Shown piece by piece: positions 33,976-43,234 of a stretch of 64,000 nt of DNA. The position numbers and the translations under genes were made by a program. Source of the stretch: Bacteroidales bacterium (lineage in GTDB: Bacteria > Bacteroidota > Bacteroidia > Bacteroidales > UBA932); NCBI GenBank assembly GCA_017546585.1, contig JAFYWC010000114.1, positions 17,461 through 81,460 of the forward strand. Direction: 5' to 3'. Each line of letters opens with the position of its first letter. Position 1 is the first letter of the stretch. The notes beneath the pieces are model-generated. The model saw only the letters and a program-made list of their open reading frames with translations, searched no databases and had not been told where the DNA came from.

Positions 33976-35295
33976 ATGCATAGACATTCGTTTTTGAAGA
34001 TAGTGGCTGCGTTTATGGCAGTCGCAATGATGTCCTGCGAGAAGCCGCAGATAGACGAGCCAGACCAGCCAAACCAGGAGGTGCCCGGCCCTGATCAGCC
34101 GGGACAGGGAGGCGGAGGGCTGGATAACCCGAATCCTGAAAAACCGGCTCTGGGAGAGAATGCATACGAATTGGACGGAGTGCAGGCCTCATTCGGCAGC
34201 GTTGCTCTGAGCAATATCGGTGATTATATCTGCATTGCTGCGACACCTTCGGAAGGTGTGGAATCGTTCGAGGAAGTGTTCGATCAGGAAGAGTATTTCT
34301 ATGTGGCGATTTCTCCGTTGCTGAACGGTAAGGAGTTCGATATGATGACAGAAGAGAGGGTGTTCACTGTTATGAGTGCGCTCCAAGGCGCATATCTTGA
34401 GTCTGTCGCGTCGACTTTGACGGACGAGATCACTTCCGGAACCTGCCTGTTCAATTATAAGGAAGGTGTGGCTGTGGTGGAGGTGAGCCTTGTGCTGACC
34501 GACGGCTCGGAACTTTCTGTGAGGATGTCTGCAGAGGAGCCGGGAATCGTCGTCAATGAGAACGTTTTCGCTATCGGAGGCAATGAGAAGCCTGTCAGGA
34601 CAGCCTTCCGTATGATCGGGGATGGCACGACAACTCTGTATCTTACCCCTGCCGGCATCGAGTACTTTGAGGATATCGACATCACTACCTATTACGCATA
34701 TGTCATTCTGGAGAGCGGAAAGTGTCACGGAAGAACACTCGACGTAGAGGATGTGATCGCAGTGGGTTATGCGGACAACTTCAATGAACTCATTGTGGAC
34801 TCAAGAGAGGTTGCGACAACTGGAACGTTGAACATTGCTGACGATCCGAACGATGTGGCACACTATGTGGTAGCGCTTGACCTCGACTTCGCCGGTACTT
34901 CGCTGAAGATAAGGTTTGATGGGGAGACGTTGGATGCCTTGGCGAAAGAGGTAGTGACGAATGAAGTTGTATATAATGGTACATCATTGAGAATAAAGGA
35001 TGTTTACGTTGATTTTATGCCGAATCCGGAATGTCTTACCACTGTGATGATATTTACTGAGCGTGACGATGTGGTGTATATAAAGATTCCGAACAATTAC
35101 CTTGATGGAAATGCCCACGGATTTTCGCAGAGTCAGAATCTTTACATCAAGTACGACGGAGTGGTCTACAGCAAGGCCAACGGATACAGCGGAACGGTGA
35201 CGGTCGGCTTCGATGACGACATCATAAAGATCAATGCGACAAATTATGATAATCTGGAAATAACCTATGAGGGGCCTTATGAGGCTGACGCATAG
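33976..35295 (+). CDS. Surface lipoprotein of unknown function with Pro/Gln/Gly-rich linker
   Basis: 439 residues from ATG 33976; the GTG at 33946 would start inside the promoter region. Lipobox AMMSC (Cys21) followed by EKPQIDEPD, an acidic run that in Bacteroidota favours surface export. Residues about 28-60 are a Pro/Asp/Gln/Gly-rich linker, then a beta-rich body with no family I recognise. It contains an NAYELDGVQASFGSVAL unit and a related later segment (VVYNGTSLRIKDVYVDFMPNPE), hinting at repeats. Monocistronic with its own promoter. Function unknown. Confidence 0.7.
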   Translation: MHRHSFLKIVAAFMAVAMMSCEKPQIDEPDQPNQEVPGPDQPGQGGGGLDNPNPEKPALGENAYELDGVQASFGSVALSNIGDYICIAATPSEGVESFEEVFDQEEYFYVAISPLLNGKEFDMMTEERVFTVMSALQGAYLESVASTLTDEITSGTCLFNYKEGVAVVEVSLVLTDGSELSVRMSAEEPGIVVNENVFAIGGNEKPVRTAFRMIGDGTTTLYLTPAGIEYFEDIDITTYYAYVILESGKCHGRTLDVEDVIAVGYADNFNELIVDSREVATTGTLNIADDPNDVAHYVVALDLDFAGTSLKIRFDGETLDALAKEVVTNEVVYNGTSLRIKDVYVDFMPNPECLTTVMIFTERDDVVYIKIPNNYLDGNAHGFSQSQNLYIKYDGVVYSKANGYSGTVTVGFDDDIIKINATNYDNLEITYEGPYEADA

Positions 35296-35363
35296 TTCCT
35301 TGCGGAAACATTTTCAGTTTAGAAAATAAATGATCTTGTATTGTCGAAGATTTTAAATTTTTA

Positions 35364-35371
35364 TAAATTTG
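35364..35371 (+). promoter_or_regulatory. -7 promoter element
   Basis: TAAATTTG, 42 bases ahead of ATG 35414. Confidence 0.5.
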
Positions 35372-35413
35372 TAGACTTCGTGAAACAAAATTCAACCATT
35401 AAATAATAACATT

Positions 35414-38400
35414 ATGAAAATCAAGCATTTGCTTATCGGTATGCTCGCAGTAGCAGCTGCCGTTGCGTGTAAGCAGGATGAACCTGTTGAAACACCAAAG
35501 CTCGATGTTGATAAGGAAGCTGTCGCTGTCGCTGCTGTGGCAGGTGAGGCTTCGTTCAACGTCACTTCCAACCAGTCTTGGGTAGCTTCGGCTGATCAGG
35601 ATTGGGTGTCTATCAATCCTGCAAGCGGTGACGCTTCTGAGAAGGCTGTCGCTGTAAAGGTTACTGCAGAGGACAACGAGACTACAGACGCTCGTATTGC
35701 AACAGTGACCGTAAAGGCTGGTGAGCTCACTAAGACAGTGAAGGTTACACAGGCTCCAGGTGAGGGACAGGAACCGGGTGGTGATCCTCTTCCTAATTCA
35801 GAGTGGGCTCTCGTCGGTTCTTTCAACGGTTGGGATCCGACATCTACAACTTACCTCTGTATTCTTGATGATCAGTATTTTGTTTACTATGGATTTGAGC
35901 TTGATGCGACTACTGAGTTCAAGTTCCTCAAGGGAGGCTCTTGGTCAGGTACTGAAATCGGTGGTAACGGTCTCGTAGAGCCTAATACAATCCAGCCTAA
36001 GGGTGGTTCAAACATCAAGGTCTCTGAGGCTGGCATATATGATATCTATCTCGCTGCAGATCTCGAGCACTTCTACATTATGTCGGAGGGCAAGACTCCT
36101 GAAGAGGCAACAGAGCCTGCTCCAGTTGATGATCAGTGGGGTATGATGGGTTGCTTCGTGAACAATATGTGGGCATCAGACGTTCCAATGACCAAGGAGG
36201 GTGAGTGGATTGTCGCTAAGGGTGCTGAGTTCACAGAGCTTACATTCAAGATCCGCGCAAACAGCAGCTGGGCAGACGCTACCAATATCGGTGTCGCTCC
36301 TGGTTCTGAAAGAGGTGTAGTAAACGGCAAAATCGCTGTCGTTACAGCAGAATACGCAAAGGCTAACCTTGGCGGTGACGCTGCCGACATCAAGCTTAAC
36401 GGTGAGCCTGGTACATATGACGTGTATTTCAGCTTCGAGAACCTTGAGGTTTACGTAATGGAGCAGGGCTTCAAGCCAGGTGAGAAGGATCCTCAGAATC
36501 CGGATCCGGTAGAGGTTACTTACACAGTTGTGGGTACTATCGAGAACCAGAATTGGAACAACAGCGCTCCTGAGGGACTTATGGTTGCAGAAGGTGACTA
36601 TCTTGTTGCCAAGAATGTACCTTTCCTGATGGCTTCGACTATGTATGGCGGTCCAGAGCAGTTCGAGTTCAAGATCGTTGAGACAGGCACTTGGACAGGT
36701 TACGGTAGAGTAGAGGATGTAACTAATCCTGTAAATGCAGAAGTTGCTGTAAAACTCGGTGGTGACAACATTATGGTTGCAGGCACAGAGGGCGCTTACG
36801 ACGTATACTTCGACAAGGCGAATGCAAAGGTATGGGTTATGGCTCCAGGCCTCAAGCCAGGTGAGACTCCAGAACCAGAGCCTGAGTATGAACTCGACGG
36901 CAAGCAGTGGCTCCTGAGCGCAAGCGGAATGTATGTTCTCGTTGACCTCGGCCTCTATGAGGAGGACGCTATGGTGATTGCAATTCCTCTTATGGACGGT
37001 TCAGGCTTCGGCGCTTATATGTACGGTACTTATGAGATCGAGAAGGCAAACAACACTTCTGGAAAGATCGTGTTCACACAGTATGACCCTGAGTGGGACG
37101 AGTGGATGGAGCCTGTAGACTATGCATATTCAGATCTTTCTGACGAGCTCGTTATGATCAATGCAGAGCCTATTACTGGTTATCCTGATGCACTTCCTTT
37201 CGTAGCTGTAGCTGAGCCTTACGAGATCTTGTTCGAGTCAGCAGGCGGTGATCCTGTAGGTCCTATCGAGAACGGTCAGTACTGGTTCTTCAACGGAACA
37301 AAGGTTATGGCTCCTCTCGCAGAGGGCGTGACAACAGGTACATTCCCTGCAGGTAACGTTATCGACGGTGCAAGTACAGAGAAGAACATCTTCACACTTA
37401 TGTATGATCCGGATATGAGCTACTATACAATTATGGACTCATACGGACGTTATGTCGGTCATACTGATTGGGAGTCTGGCAACCTTACAGTTACAGACGT
37501 CCTCCCTACAGGTGACGACTATGCATACTATCTCTGGTGTGTAGACAATTCTTATGCAGATGGCACTTGCGACATCTACAATGCAGCAACATATTTCGGT
37601 TTCGCTTATTCGGCAACTGAGAACTGCTGGTATGCTGACGAGAACTCTTACGACACAGACGGTATCCGTCCTACACTCGTAGTGGCAGAGAACCCTGTAG
37701 AGGAGCCGGTAGAGCCAGCAGGTCCAAAGGTGGTTACAGTCGCTGAGTTCAATGCTGCTACAGATAACACTATCGAGTATCAGGTTTCAGGTACTATCAG
37801 CGGCATCTATCAGGCATACAATGCCTCTTACGACAACATCTCTATCTACATTTCAGACGAGACAGGCGAGATGCTTGCTTACAGACTCTCTTGCGCTGGT
37901 ATCACAGATCCTGCAAACACTCTCACAAAGGGTGACCTCATCACTGTGAAAGGTATGAGAACTCTCTACAATGAGAATCCTCAGATGGCTCAGGGCGGTG
38001 TTATCGTTGAGCACACTGACGTAGTAGTGGAGCAGCCTGCCGGATCTGCAGAGCTTTCTTTTGCTGATAAGGCAAACAGAACAGTCTTCACAACTTCACA
38101 GCAGGTTTGGGAGCAGAATGGAATCAAGCTTACCAATGACAAAGGTTCTTCAACAAGCAACGTCGCTGACTATGCAGCGCCAGCTCGTTTCTACAAGTCA
38201 TCTAAGCTTACTGTTGAGTACGCAGGTATGACTAAGATCGAGTTCGTTTGCAACAATAGTTCTTACGCAACAGCATTGCAGAGCTCAATTACAACAGGAA
38301 CAGTATCTGTAAGCGGTTCAGTTGTGACAGTCGTATTGCCTGCAGCTGCAGATTCATACGTGATCAGCTCACTCACAGGTGGTCAGGTTCGTATGGACAG

Positions 38401-38422
38401 CCTTACAGTTTACGCAGAGTAA
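35414..38422 (+). CDS. Large multidomain lipoprotein: BACON, SusE/F-like and OB-fold-like units
   Basis: 1002 residues. Lipobox AVAC (about Cys19), then KQDEPVETP. Residues about 25-115 are a BACON domain (FNVTSNQSWVASADQDWVSINPASG). Three beta units around WALVGSFNGWDPTST, WGMMGCFVNNMWASDV and YTVVGTIENQNWNNSAPEG resemble the starch-binding units of SusE/SusF. An OB-like unit follows near 780 (VSGTISGIYQAYNASYDNISIYISDETGEM), and the C-terminal beta region ends LTGGQVRMDSLTVYAE. A glycan-binding surface role is plausible but unproven. Followed by a T-tailed hairpin. Confidence 0.72.
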   Translation: MKIKHLLIGMLAVAAAVACKQDEPVETPKLDVDKEAVAVAAVAGEASFNVTSNQSWVASADQDWVSINPASGDASEKAVAVKVTAEDNETTDARIATVTVKAGELTKTVKVTQAPGEGQEPGGDPLPNSEWALVGSFNGWDPTSTTYLCILDDQYFVYYGFELDATTEFKFLKGGSWSGTEIGGNGLVEPNTIQPKGGSNIKVSEAGIYDIYLAADLEHFYIMSEGKTPEEATEPAPVDDQWGMMGCFVNNMWASDVPMTKEGEWIVAKGAEFTELTFKIRANSSWADATNIGVAPGSERGVVNGKIAVVTAEYAKANLGGDAADIKLNGEPGTYDVYFSFENLEVYVMEQGFKPGEKDPQNPDPVEVTYTVVGTIENQNWNNSAPEGLMVAEGDYLVAKNVPFLMASTMYGGPEQFEFKIVETGTWTGYGRVEDVTNPVNAEVAVKLGGDNIMVAGTEGAYDVYFDKANAKVWVMAPGLKPGETPEPEPEYELDGKQWLLSASGMYVLVDLGLYEEDAMVIAIPLMDGSGFGAYMYGTYEIEKANNTSGKIVFTQYDPEWDEWMEPVDYAYSDLSDELVMINAEPITGYPDALPFVAVAEPYEILFESAGGDPVGPIENGQYWFFNGTKVMAPLAEGVTTGTFPAGNVIDGASTEKNIFTLMYDPDMSYYTIMDSYGRYVGHTDWESGNLTVTDVLPTGDDYAYYLWCVDNSYADGTCDIYNAATYFGFAYSATENCWYADENSYDTDGIRPTLVVAENPVEEPVEPAGPKVVTVAEFNAATDNTIEYQVSGTISGIYQAYNASYDNISIYISDETGEMLAYRLSCAGITDPANTLTKGDLITVKGMRTLYNENPQMAQGGVIVEHTDVVVEQPAGSAELSFADKANRTVFTTSQQVWEQNGIKLTNDKGSSTSNVADYAAPARFYKSSKLTVEYAGMTKIEFVCNNSSYATALQSSITTGTVSVSGSVVTVVLPAAADSYVISSLTGGQVRMDSLTVYAE

Positions 38423-38446
38423 TCTGAAGATCGCATACATTTATTC

Positions 38447-38477
38447 AGGCGGCCCGTTGGGGTCGCCTGTTTTTTGT
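38447..38477 (+). terminator. Intrinsic terminator
   Basis: AGGCGGCCC and GGGTCGCCT form a 9-bp stem (one G-T pair) with a 4-base loop, followed by GTTTTTTG, 25 bases after the stop at 38422. Confidence 0.75.
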
Positions 38478-38479
38478 GG

Positions 38480-38571
38480 ACATCTTCCACGGTTTTTGGG
38501 GCTGGGTGTGGCAGATACCCCCTTTGAAGGTTGAATCTTCCACGCTTATGTGGGAAAACCGTGGAAGATGT
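38480..38571. repeat. 17-bp perfect inverted repeat, 92-base element
   Basis: ACATCTTCCACGGTTTT at 38480-38496 and its reverse complement at 38555-38571. The spacer holds another partial copy (TCTTCCACGCTTATGTGGGA). It sits between a terminator and the next promoter. Confidence 0.65.
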
Positions 38572-38596
38572 TTGCAGCTTCTATCCAATTATTCCG

Positions 38597-38604
38597 TAAA
38601 TTTG
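38597..38604 (+). promoter_or_regulatory. -7 promoter element
   Basis: TAAATTTG, 24 bases ahead of ATG 38628; supports that start over ATG 38550, which lies inside the inverted repeat. Confidence 0.55.
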
Positions 38605-38627
38605 TGTTTTGGAATAATATAGTTTGT

Positions 38628-40595
38628 ATGAAAAGGATATTATCTGTGATTTGTGTCATACTGGGCTCTCTTGTGCTCTGGAGCTGCGACAAGCCGCAGC
38701 CTGTCGAGCCGGAAAAACAGCCTGAAGAACAGTATGACTTCAAACTGGAAGTGACGGATGTGACATCTACATCCTGCCGTTTTTCGGTAGTTCCTGCAGA
38801 TGACAAGATGAGTTATGTCGTGATGCTTGTGGAGAAGTCTGAGTATGACTCCTTCGAGGATGAATACAAGTATCAGGATGATGACCTCAGATGGTTTGAG
38901 CAGAGAGCGATGGACGAAGGAAAGGACTTGAGCGACTGGCTTGAAGGCTTCCTTCATAAAGGCAGGTTCGAGGATGAGGAAGAAGGATTGATGCCGGGTA
39001 TGTCATATTATCTCTATGCCTATGGTCTTGACTATGAAGGTTATTTCACTACCGGAGTCACAAAGTATGAGTTCGCTACACCCGAAATAGAACAGAATGA
39101 GCTTGGTTTCAAGATCGAGATAACTGATATCGGTCTCAGGAAAGCGACAGTGAACGTTACCGCTGATAGGGAGAATGCGGTTTTCTTTATGAATGTGTTC
39201 TCGATGGACCAGTACCAGCAGTGGGGAGGTGACGAGACTGCGTTTGCGACCCACGCTCTTGCCCTTGTGGATTACTATGTCGCTATGGGAAGGACTACAG
39301 AAGAAATGGTGGCTAATCTCGGCAGTGTCGGAAGCGAATCCCTTGTGTTTGATGACCTTCTGGATGATACGGAGTACATCGCATACGCTGTCGGCATCGA
39401 TGACAACTTCTATGTGAATTCCAAGGCTACAGTGGTGACCTTCAGGACAAAGAAGGCTGTCGCTTCGTCGAATACATTTGAAATCAATATCACCGGTACT
39501 ACATACTGCTCGGTTCTCGGAACTGTCACTCCTTCCAACAACGACCAGTTCATCTGTTCGATCCAGCCGAAGGAGCAGCTTGAGGCGTATGGATCGGATG
39601 CTGAGATAATGTATGAACTCGTCGCGACTTACCAGAAGTGGGGCGCGATGGACAAGGTGCTATATGCCGGTGAGGTGGTGGATCTTGAGCCGATCTCTTC
39701 GCTCAGTCCTTCGACCGACTATGTGATCCTGTGCTTCGGATGGGACGAGGCTCCTACGACCGGCCTGACAAGGGCGGAGTTCACAACGGAGAAGGAAGGC
39801 GGAAGGCCGCAGGAACAGGAGATTACCTTTGTGCTTTCCGACATCATCCACAACAAGGTGACCGTCAACATACTTCCTAAACTTGGCCTATATTATTTCT
39901 ATGACTGTATGTCTATGAAGACATTTGAGGAGTATGTGGCATCTGAAGGTTCAGAGGATGAGGCTGTCTGCAGGTTCATAGATGAGCGCATCGACTACGG
40001 CGCTGAGTTCTTCTATTGCACAAGAGCGGAGTATCTCGCAGATATGGGAGCGGCGATCGGCAAGCAGAAATGGACATTCACAGGTCTTGACCAAGACTCG
40101 GAGTATATGATTGTTGCCGCTACAGTGAATATGACTACCGGCAAGATTGCCTATAGGAAACCGTTCTGCAGCGAGGTGTTCAGAACGGCAATACTTAGAG
40201 AGAGCAACGCCACAGTCGAGTTTGTCATTGACAAGTATTATGACGGAACAGAACTCGCGGAGCTTGATCCGGCCCAGTTCAGCAAGTGCAAGGGAATGGT
40301 GATGGTGCCTTATACTATCGTGCCGAATGCTGAGGCTGCGCACTGGAGGACCACTTTCACTTACGGTGAGTTCGCATCCTGGGCGGAAAGGGATGATATT
40401 CTGGTAGAACTTGACTATAAGTCCGACAAGGATAAGACCCAGGGCTACGCTGTGGTTCACTATGACCAGGTGGCGTCGTTCCTGGGAATGGCAGAGGATG
40501 CCGAAGGCTACACCGGACCGTTTGCGCTGTATGAATTTACCGCAAAGAAGGGAGGCACTTCGCCTGCTGCCGAATTCATTGAATCGTTAAAATAA
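38628..40595 (+). CDS. Surface lipoprotein with Fn3-like repeats
   Basis: 655 residues. Lipobox LWSC (Cys18) followed by DKPQPVEPEKQPEE. Repeated beta units of about 110-130 residues resemble those of the 7605-10004 protein: each opens with a phrase such as KLEVTDVTSTSCRFSVVPAD or FEINITGTTYCSVLGTVTPS and closes with GMSYYLYAYGLDYEG, DTEYIAYAVGIDD or STDYVILCFGWDE. It ends with AAEFIESLK; the 7605 protein has the similar phrase AKDFIASSGKK. First gene of a probable operon with the Omp28-like and a further Fn3-like lipoprotein. Function unknown. Confidence 0.72.
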   Translation: MKRILSVICVILGSLVLWSCDKPQPVEPEKQPEEQYDFKLEVTDVTSTSCRFSVVPADDKMSYVVMLVEKSEYDSFEDEYKYQDDDLRWFEQRAMDEGKDLSDWLEGFLHKGRFEDEEEGLMPGMSYYLYAYGLDYEGYFTTGVTKYEFATPEIEQNELGFKIEITDIGLRKATVNVTADRENAVFFMNVFSMDQYQQWGGDETAFATHALALVDYYVAMGRTTEEMVANLGSVGSESLVFDDLLDDTEYIAYAVGIDDNFYVNSKATVVTFRTKKAVASSNTFEINITGTTYCSVLGTVTPSNNDQFICSIQPKEQLEAYGSDAEIMYELVATYQKWGAMDKVLYAGEVVDLEPISSLSPSTDYVILCFGWDEAPTTGLTRAEFTTEKEGGRPQEQEITFVLSDIIHNKVTVNILPKLGLYYFYDCMSMKTFEEYVASEGSEDEAVCRFIDERIDYGAEFFYCTRAEYLADMGAAIGKQKWTFTGLDQDSEYMIVAATVNMTTGKIAYRKPFCSEVFRTAILRESNATVEFVIDKYYDGTELAELDPAQFSKCKGMVMVPYTIVPNAEAAHWRTTFTYGEFASWAERDDILVELDYKSDKDKTQGYAVVHYDQVASFLGMAEDAEGYTGPFALYEFTAKKGGTSPAAEFIESLK

Positions 40596-40601
40596 ACCTA
40601 T

Positions 40602-41462
40602 ATGAAAATTCTGAAACTTCTTGCTGTCGTCTGTCTTGCGACTTTGGTTTCCTGCACGGAGAAGCCGGTGGAACCGGATGTGCCGACAGGGGATGTCGCC
40701 ATTCCTGAACTTCCGGCAGACCCCCAGCCCGGCAACACATCGTTTGCGCATAGGATAATGCTTCTGCAGCATACCGGTACATATTGCTCAAACTGTCCAA
40801 ACCTTATGACATCGCTTAAAGCTCTGTCTGAACTGGACGGATATGTGGATAAGTATCAGCACGTTGCGGCGCACTCCTATAATGCGGACGGGGATCCGGC
40901 GTATTCACAGGCTGCCGCCAATCTTTCGCAGGCCTTCTGCAGCGGATATTATCCGGAACTGACCTTCAACCTCACAACACGCAATACCGGAACTTCTTTG
41001 GCGGTGAGCACTATAACTGATATCATCGACGAGCTTCACAAGGACAATGCAGATGTCGGAATCGCCGCAGCTGCAGGTCTGACAGGCAACGCCTTGGGCG
41101 TGAATGTCCAGATCAAGGCAGCGAAGGCGGGACAGTACCGCATCGCCGTATGGGTGCTGGAGGATGGAATCCGTGGCAAGCAGGAGGGCGCAAGCGAGGA
41201 CTGGATGAATACCCACAGCAATGCTGTCAGAGTGATGGCCGGTGCTACGCTGAATATGCGCATATACGGAGAGAAGATGGGCGAACTCCAGGCTGGCCAG
41301 ACTGCGGAAAAGTCTTTCACTGTGGCTCTTGACGAGTCGATGAAGGCGGAGAACTGCAAGGTGCTTGTGGTTGTCAATGCTGCAGGGTCGGACGGAAGAT
41401 ATGATCTTGCGAACTGTGCTCTCTGTCCGATTGGTGGTACTGTGGCTTATAACTACAATTAA
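40602..41462 (+). CDS. Omp28-like outer-membrane lipoprotein, second copy
   Basis: 286 residues. Lipobox TLVSC (Cys18), then TEKPVEPDVP. The core is clearly paralogous to 6524-7597: HRIMLLQHTGTYCSNCPNLM with Cys62 and Cys65 as CxxC, HVAAHSYNADGDPAYS, YRIAVWVLEDGIRGKQ and the C-terminal ANCALCPIGGTVAYNY with its CxxC. It lacks the N-terminal Ig-like region of the other copy. Six bases after the preceding lipoprotein gene. A redox function is suggested only by the Cys pairs. Confidence 0.83.
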   Translation: MKILKLLAVVCLATLVSCTEKPVEPDVPTGDVAIPELPADPQPGNTSFAHRIMLLQHTGTYCSNCPNLMTSLKALSELDGYVDKYQHVAAHSYNADGDPAYSQAAANLSQAFCSGYYPELTFNLTTRNTGTSLAVSTITDIIDELHKDNADVGIAAAAGLTGNALGVNVQIKAAKAGQYRIAVWVLEDGIRGKQEGASEDWMNTHSNAVRVMAGATLNMRIYGEKMGELQAGQTAEKSFTVALDESMKAENCKVLVVVNAAGSDGRYDLANCALCPIGGTVAYNYN

Positions 41463-41465
41463 ACA

Positions 41466-41492
41466 GATATCTCGACTACGCTCGATATGACA
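41466..41492. repeat. Dispersed palindromic repeat, degenerate
   Basis: GATATCTCGACTACGCTCG followed by ATATGACA, same family as 46935-46961, in the gap between two lipoprotein genes. Confidence 0.5.
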
Positions 41493-41506
41493 AAAAGGAT
41501 GTCGAT

Positions 41507-43078
41507 ATGACAAATATGATGATGAATATAAAATACTATGTGCTGGCGCTTGTGGCAATGGTTTTTGCTGCCTGCGACAATAAACTTCCAGGCGAGGATG
41601 TGCCCCCGCCGGCTAGAGATCTCTTCGAGATCGAGGTCTTTGACCTGAATTCAAGCCACTGTAAGGTGAAGGTGGTGCCGACAGATACGGAGGCACCGTA
41701 TTTCTGTGGCGTGGCTACCGAGGACTACCTGAAGACCTTCGGCCCTCTGGATGATATGCTTGCTACAGCGACCAATTTCATCGAGACCACCATTCTGGAG
41801 AACAGCGATGTGGCCATTGCAGACCTGATGAAGACAGGTGTATACGAGAGGGAGGTGACAGGTCTAAAGCCTGAACAGAGGTTTGTCGTGTTTGCCTGCC
41901 ATACGGATGCGACAGGTGGTGTGGTGTCTGACGTCATAATGGTGACAGAGACAACACCGGCGCTGGAGCAGGTGGAGATGGAATTCACTATCGAGCTTGA
42001 TCAGATCACTGCTACTTCCGCTATGCTGTTCATCACTCCGACAACCGATGACGAATATGTCTGGCTGGAATTCCCGGAGGATGTGTACAGGGATATGACT
42101 ATGGAGGAACTTCAAGACTTCCTTCTGAAGAACTACAAGCCTTTCTTCCCGCTTCATACGAATACCGGCGAGATGGTCCACAGTTTCGATGATAAACTGG
42201 ATCCGGACACCGAGTATATGATCATCGTCTTCGGTTATGACGGAGGCCTGACTACTCCTCTCTTTACTGAAAAGTTCCGTACTCTGACGCCGAACGATCC
42301 GACTGACGTCACTTTTGAAATCTCATACAACAGCCTTACTCCTCGAAGCGCAAGCGTGACGTTCAAGCCTTCTGATGCAAGCGTTGCATACCTTGCCATC
42401 GTGGCTGACCAGGATTATCTCGACAGAAGCGGAGGCCCGACTCCAGAGGGAGTAAAGAAGTTGATTGACAAGCAGATAAAGCAGGCGATCCTTGTGGGAG
42501 ACTGCGAGGATAGGGCAGAGTTCGTGAAGTATTACGCTCAGAGGGGTGCTGCTACAGGAAGCTTCTCGCTCAAGCCTGGAATGAGGCATTATGCCTGCGC
42601 AGTCTGCGTGGATTCGGAAGGAAATTATGCATCCGAAGTGGCGATATGCTGGTTCGATGCGCCTGCAGAAGGAGCAACCGATGCTTCTGTGTCGGCTTCC
42701 GTCCTGAAGTATTTTGACGGAGATGCCTTGGCTGCATCCAATGCTTCATATTCCGACTTTGCCGGATGGGCTGTGGTTCGACTGAAGTTCGTTCTCGGCG
42801 GAGCGGCGACAGACGCCATCTACACAATCTATCCTGTGGATGTGCTTGAAGAGGAAGGTGCGACAGATGAGGAGATCCGTGCACTGCTTCTGGATGACGA
42901 ACTCCTTGGTGTGTACAACTTCCATATAGATGCGCTTACCGATGTGCAGCTTGAGTGGGGCTGTGACTACAGACTCTATGCGATTCCGTTTGATGCATCG
43001 GAGAATACAGGTGCACTTTTCAAACTCGATATACCTGCACTTTCACCGGCATCAGCCTCTCCGGTATCTGAATACTAG
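41507..43078 (+). CDS. Surface lipoprotein with Fn3-like repeats
   Basis: 523 residues as given; in-frame ATGs at 41516, 41519 and 41522 are equally possible starts and the first ATG may be repeat-derived. Lipobox VFAAC, then DNKLPGEDVPPP. Units such as FEIEVFDLNSSHCKVKVVPTD, MEFTIELDQITATSAMLFITPT and VTFEISYNSLTPRSASVTFKPS, each closed by an FVVFACHTD- or MIIVFGYDGG-type phrase, match the repeats of 38628-40595 and 7605-10004. Third gene of the lipoprotein/Omp28/lipoprotein cluster. Function unknown. Confidence 0.7.
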   Translation: MTNMMMNIKYYVLALVAMVFAACDNKLPGEDVPPPARDLFEIEVFDLNSSHCKVKVVPTDTEAPYFCGVATEDYLKTFGPLDDMLATATNFIETTILENSDVAIADLMKTGVYEREVTGLKPEQRFVVFACHTDATGGVVSDVIMVTETTPALEQVEMEFTIELDQITATSAMLFITPTTDDEYVWLEFPEDVYRDMTMEELQDFLLKNYKPFFPLHTNTGEMVHSFDDKLDPDTEYMIIVFGYDGGLTTPLFTEKFRTLTPNDPTDVTFEISYNSLTPRSASVTFKPSDASVAYLAIVADQDYLDRSGGPTPEGVKKLIDKQIKQAILVGDCEDRAEFVKYYAQRGAATGSFSLKPGMRHYACAVCVDSEGNYASEVAICWFDAPAEGATDASVSASVLKYFDGDALAASNASYSDFAGWAVVRLKFVLGGAATDAIYTIYPVDVLEEEGATDEEIRALLLDDELLGVYNFHIDALTDVQLEWGCDYRLYAIPFDASENTGALFKLDIPALSPASASPVSEY

Positions 43079-43103
43079 TCGTCTTTCAGAGGATAAAATT
43101 ACG

Positions 43104-43148
43104 ATTGCGCGCCAGTTTTGGTTGAAATGACCGAAGCTGGCGCGCAAT
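43104..43148. terminator. Long 19-bp hairpin after the Fn3/Omp28 cluster
   Basis: ATTGCGCGCCAG (43104-43115) and CTGGCGCGCAAT (43137-43148) pair perfectly; the stem extends inward through TTTTGGT/ACCGAAG with G-T pairs to a 7-base loop. No T run, so Rho-independent termination is uncertain. Confidence 0.5.
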
Positions 43149-43181
43149 TGGTTGGGTGTTGCAAAAGTGGGGTACGATATT

Positions 43182-43189
43182 TATATTTG
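43182..43189 (+). promoter_or_regulatory. -7 promoter element
   Basis: TATATTTG, 46 bases ahead of ATG 43235. Confidence 0.55.
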
Positions 43190-43234
43190 TAGATTCAAGA
43201 ATTGTGTAGAAAAGCAAGTTTAAAGTTTATAATT

